The position numbers and the translations under genes were made by a program. Shown here in pieces: positions 6,388 through 8,000 of a DNA stretch of 8,000 nt; position 1 is the first letter of the stretch, and every line of letters starts with the position of its first letter. Source of the DNA: Prevotella sp. Its GTDB lineage: Bacteria; Bacteroidota; Bacteroidia; Bacteroidales; Dysgonomonadaceae. Under the pieces are notes generated by a model that was not told the DNA's origin, searched no databases, and saw only the letters and a list, made by a program, of their open reading frames with translations. The stretch lies in the NCBI GenBank assembly GCA_031263965.1, contig JAISES010000398.1:1-8000 (forward strand), given 5' to 3'.

Positions 6388-7512
6388 ATGAAAAAATATA
6401 TAAAAGCTTTACCTGTTTTGTTCTCCATGTTGTGCTTGCTGTTTGTAAGTTGTGAAGACAAGATAGAATATGTGGAATCTAAAAAGCCACAAGGTATAAA
6501 AATTGTAGGCATAACAAACAATACAATAGAAGTATACACGACTGCCACCCGTCAGGTAGAAATGGCTGTGATTTCCGGAAATGCCGAAGTGGAATCGCCG
6601 GTTACATTCGTTTACAAGTCGAGCGATAAAGATGTATTCACCGTATCGCCTACAGGATTGATCACCGGAGTAGGCGTAGGAGAAGCTGTGCTGAATGTCG
6701 GCGCAGAACAATATCCCGAGCTAAAAGCTATGGCTGTGGTTAAGATTACAAATGAGTATTTTAATATCACTTCCATAGAAATAGCCTCCGGATTTGAAGA
6801 CTATACAATGGCTGTCGGAACCATTCTCAATCTGAGCCCGTACATTACTGTGAAGCCTGAAAACGCCAGTAATCCGGCATTAACCTTCGCTTCGTCCGAT
6901 GGAAAAGTTGCCACCGTGAGCGAAGCCGGCGTTATCGAAGCCAAAAAAACAGGGGCTGCAACTATAAAAATAATTCCGGCGGACGGCAGCCCTGTATCTG
7001 CTGAATGTAAAATAACAGTGAAAGAAGCGGTTTATAACAATCTGGATAGAACGGGTTGGGTAATAACCCCGTCACATAAGTTACCTAAAGACGATGCTAT
7101 AAGCAATGCGCCGGAAAGCCTTCTTGACGATAAGACAACTACATGTTTGTCGATGGTTAAGCCGGATAAATCGTATGATGGCATAACCGTCGGAGCCGGC
7201 GAAGAAGTATTCTTTGTGGTAGATATGAAAACCGAAGCGGCATTCGATTATCTGAGACTGGATCACAGATCGAACAATAGTTACGCTTATCTGAGACCAT
7301 ATGCCCTTTCCATATTCGGCAGCAACGACGGCAACGCTTTTACTCCGATACTGGAAAACATTCCTGCTAAGTACGAACAGGCTAACTATTACATCCATCT
7401 GCCTGCCCAGGTAAAATACCGTTATGTAAAAATACTTTATACGGATTGGGATAAAAAATCGGGCGCAACGATGCAACTTTCAGAATTAAATATAGGGTTA
7501 AAGTCTTTTTAA
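6388..7512 (+). CDS. Surface lipoprotein with two Big_2 domains and a C-terminal F5/8 type C domain
   Basis: This 374-residue protein has no recognisable catalytic site. The signal peptide ends in a lipobox at Cys22 (LFVSC), followed by acidic EDKIEYVE. Two bacterial Ig-like group 2 domains follow. The first (about 33-120) shows SSDKDVFTVSPTGLITGVGVG; the second (about 125-213) shows SSDGKVATVSEAGVIEAKKT. The hallmark 'S-D-x-x-V-x-T/V-S-x-x-G-x-I' is present in both. Residues about 215-372 form an F5/8 type C (discoidin/CBM32-like) domain, with WVITPSHKLP, AYLRPYALSIFGSNDG and YRYVKILYTDW. It starts 26 bases after the M60 peptidase gene and is followed by a strong terminator, so the two are probably one operon. 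The likely role is an extended glycan- or glycoprotein-binding arm that helps the peptidase reach its target. The ligand cannot be told from the sequence. Confidence 0.9.
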   Translation: MKKYIKALPVLFSMLCLLFVSCEDKIEYVESKKPQGIKIVGITNNTIEVYTTATRQVEMAVISGNAEVESPVTFVYKSSDKDVFTVSPTGLITGVGVGEAVLNVGAEQYPELKAMAVVKITNEYFNITSIEIASGFEDYTMAVGTILNLSPYITVKPENASNPALTFASSDGKVATVSEAGVIEAKKTGAATIKIIPADGSPVSAECKITVKEAVYNNLDRTGWVITPSHKLPKDDAISNAPESLLDDKTTTCLSMVKPDKSYDGITVGAGEEVFFVVDMKTEAAFDYLRLDHRSNNSYAYLRPYALSIFGSNDGNAFTPILENIPAKYEQANYYIHLPAQVKYRYVKILYTDWDKKSGATMQLSELNIGLKSF

Positions 7513-7545
7513 AACCAGGGGGAAAATTTGATTATTAAGACGGGG

Positions 7546-7576
7546 GCGGGGGCTTTTCAGCTCCCGCTATTTTTTT
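7546..7576 (+). terminator. Strong intrinsic terminator of the M60 lipoprotein operon
   Basis: GCGGGGGC (7546-7553) pairs with GCTCCCGC (7560-7567), with one G-U pair, around the six-base loop TTTTCA. TA and then seven T's follow (7570-7576). It lies 33 bases after the lipoprotein stop codon and is the most GC-rich stem in the window. Confidence 0.88.
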
Positions 7577-7636
7577 AACAAAGTAACAGTTTCTTAATAC
7601 AAAAAACGTTGCCCTCAAAAAAGAAGATAGAATTAT

Positions 7637-7644
7637 TATCTTTG
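7637..7644 (+). promoter_or_regulatory. Putative promoter of the glycosyltransferase-like gene, -7 element
   Basis: TATCTTTG exactly fits TAnnTTTG, 25 bases before the ATG at 7670. A GTTG at 7608-7611 could be a poor -33 element but is spaced 25 bases away, longer than the usual 19-21. The leader would be very short, about 15-20 bases. A separate promoter is expected because a terminator lies just upstream. Confidence 0.6.
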
Positions 7645-7669
7645 TATCTTCTATTATAATACAAACTAT

Positions 7670-8000
7670 ATGAAAATTCTTTTAATAGGTGAATATAGCC
7701 GCGCACATCTTACTCTGGCAGAAGGTTTGCGCACATTAGGCCACGAAGTTCTCACGGCTTCCGACGGTGACGGATTTAAAAACTATCCGCGCGATGTGGA
7801 TTTATCCCGCAAAAGTTCGGGGATTATCGATACCATCGCCAGTCTTGGAAATGTGCTCAAACAATTCGGAAAATTTAAAGGCTACGACGTTGTACAACTC
7901 ATAAACCCATGTTTCACAACTCAGAATGTGCGGATAAACAACTACCTGTACAAGAAACTGAAAAAGAACAACGGCAAAGTCTTTATGGGTGCATTCGGCG
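7670..8000 (+). CDS. Glycosyltransferase-like protein, N-terminal part (3' end outside window)
   Basis: The frame from ATG at 7670 is open to the window edge and encodes at least 110 residues. It begins MKILLIGEYSRAHLTLAEGL followed by RTLGHEVLTASDGDGFKNYPRD. This is the first Rossmann strand-helix-strand of a GT-B glycosyltransferase, with the 'LAEGLRxLGHEV' pattern common in family 4-like enzymes of Bacteroidota. Further on come GYDVVQLINP (a strand leading to the acceptor-side loop) and NGKVFMGAFG. The nucleotide-sugar-binding C-terminal half is outside the window, so sugar and acceptor are unknown. It is separated from the upstream operon by a terminator and has its own promoter-like sequence. 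No signal peptide is seen, so it is probably cytoplasmic or peripheral at the inner membrane, perhaps in surface polysaccharide or glycan synthesis. The start is well supported by the -7 element just upstream and the conserved N-terminus. Confidence 0.8.
   Translation, partial: MKILLIGEYSRAHLTLAEGLRTLGHEVLTASDGDGFKNYPRDVDLSRKSSGIIDTIASLGNVLKQFGKFKGYDVVQLINPCFTTQNVRINNYLYKKLKKNNGKVFMGAFG

Noticed and set aside
7081..7476. Minus-strand 131-codon open frame within the Big_2 lipoprotein gene
   Set aside because: It is a shadow of the F5/8C-coding frame, with low-complexity aromatic-rich translation and no start context.

Overview
The window looks like a chromosomal segment of a Bacteroidota bacterium, most likely of the order Bacteroidales. 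The grounds are a TonB-dependent receptor followed by a surface-type lipoprotein, a BACON / F5-8 type C / peptidase M60 lipoprotein, a Big_2 lipoprotein, starts without Shine-Dalgarno sequences but with A-rich leaders, and several matches to the Bacteroidota -7 promoter element TAnnTTTG. All genes I can support lie on the + strand.

Region by region: (1) bases 2-2289 hold the 3' part of a TonB-dependent outer-membrane receptor gene. It overlaps by ATGA with a gene for a small His/Asp-rich DUF4625-type lipoprotein. Together they look like a two-component surface uptake unit, plausibly for a metal ion or metal complex. The unit ends in a long perfect hairpin and then a hairpin with a T-rich tail. 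(2) Bases 2439-3713 hold queC and queF, two consecutive enzymes of queuosine precursor synthesis (CDG to preQ0 to preQ1). The short queC leader contains a fold resembling a preQ1-I riboswitch, which would give end-product feedback. An inverted-repeat element with crossed pairing sits between queC and queF. (3) Bases 3714-4036 are non-coding and hold an interspersed palindromic repeat (CGTCATTGCGAG...CTCGCAATGACG), followed by a possible promoter. (4) Bases 4037-7512 hold two lipoprotein genes 26 bp apart. The first is an M60 metallopeptidase with an intact HEVGH...E zinc site and BACON and F5/8C modules. The second is a non-catalytic Big_2-Big_2-F5/8C protein. They look like a host-glycoprotein (mucin-type) binding and cleavage pair. 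A strong intrinsic terminator follows. (5) From 7670 a glycosyltransferase-like gene runs off the window under its own likely promoter.

I did not find a convincing wholly new system. The items most worth checking are the candidate preQ1 sensor, the His-rich partner of the receptor, and the crossed inverted repeat between queC and queF. No tRNA, rRNA, CRISPR array, transposase or phage gene was seen.
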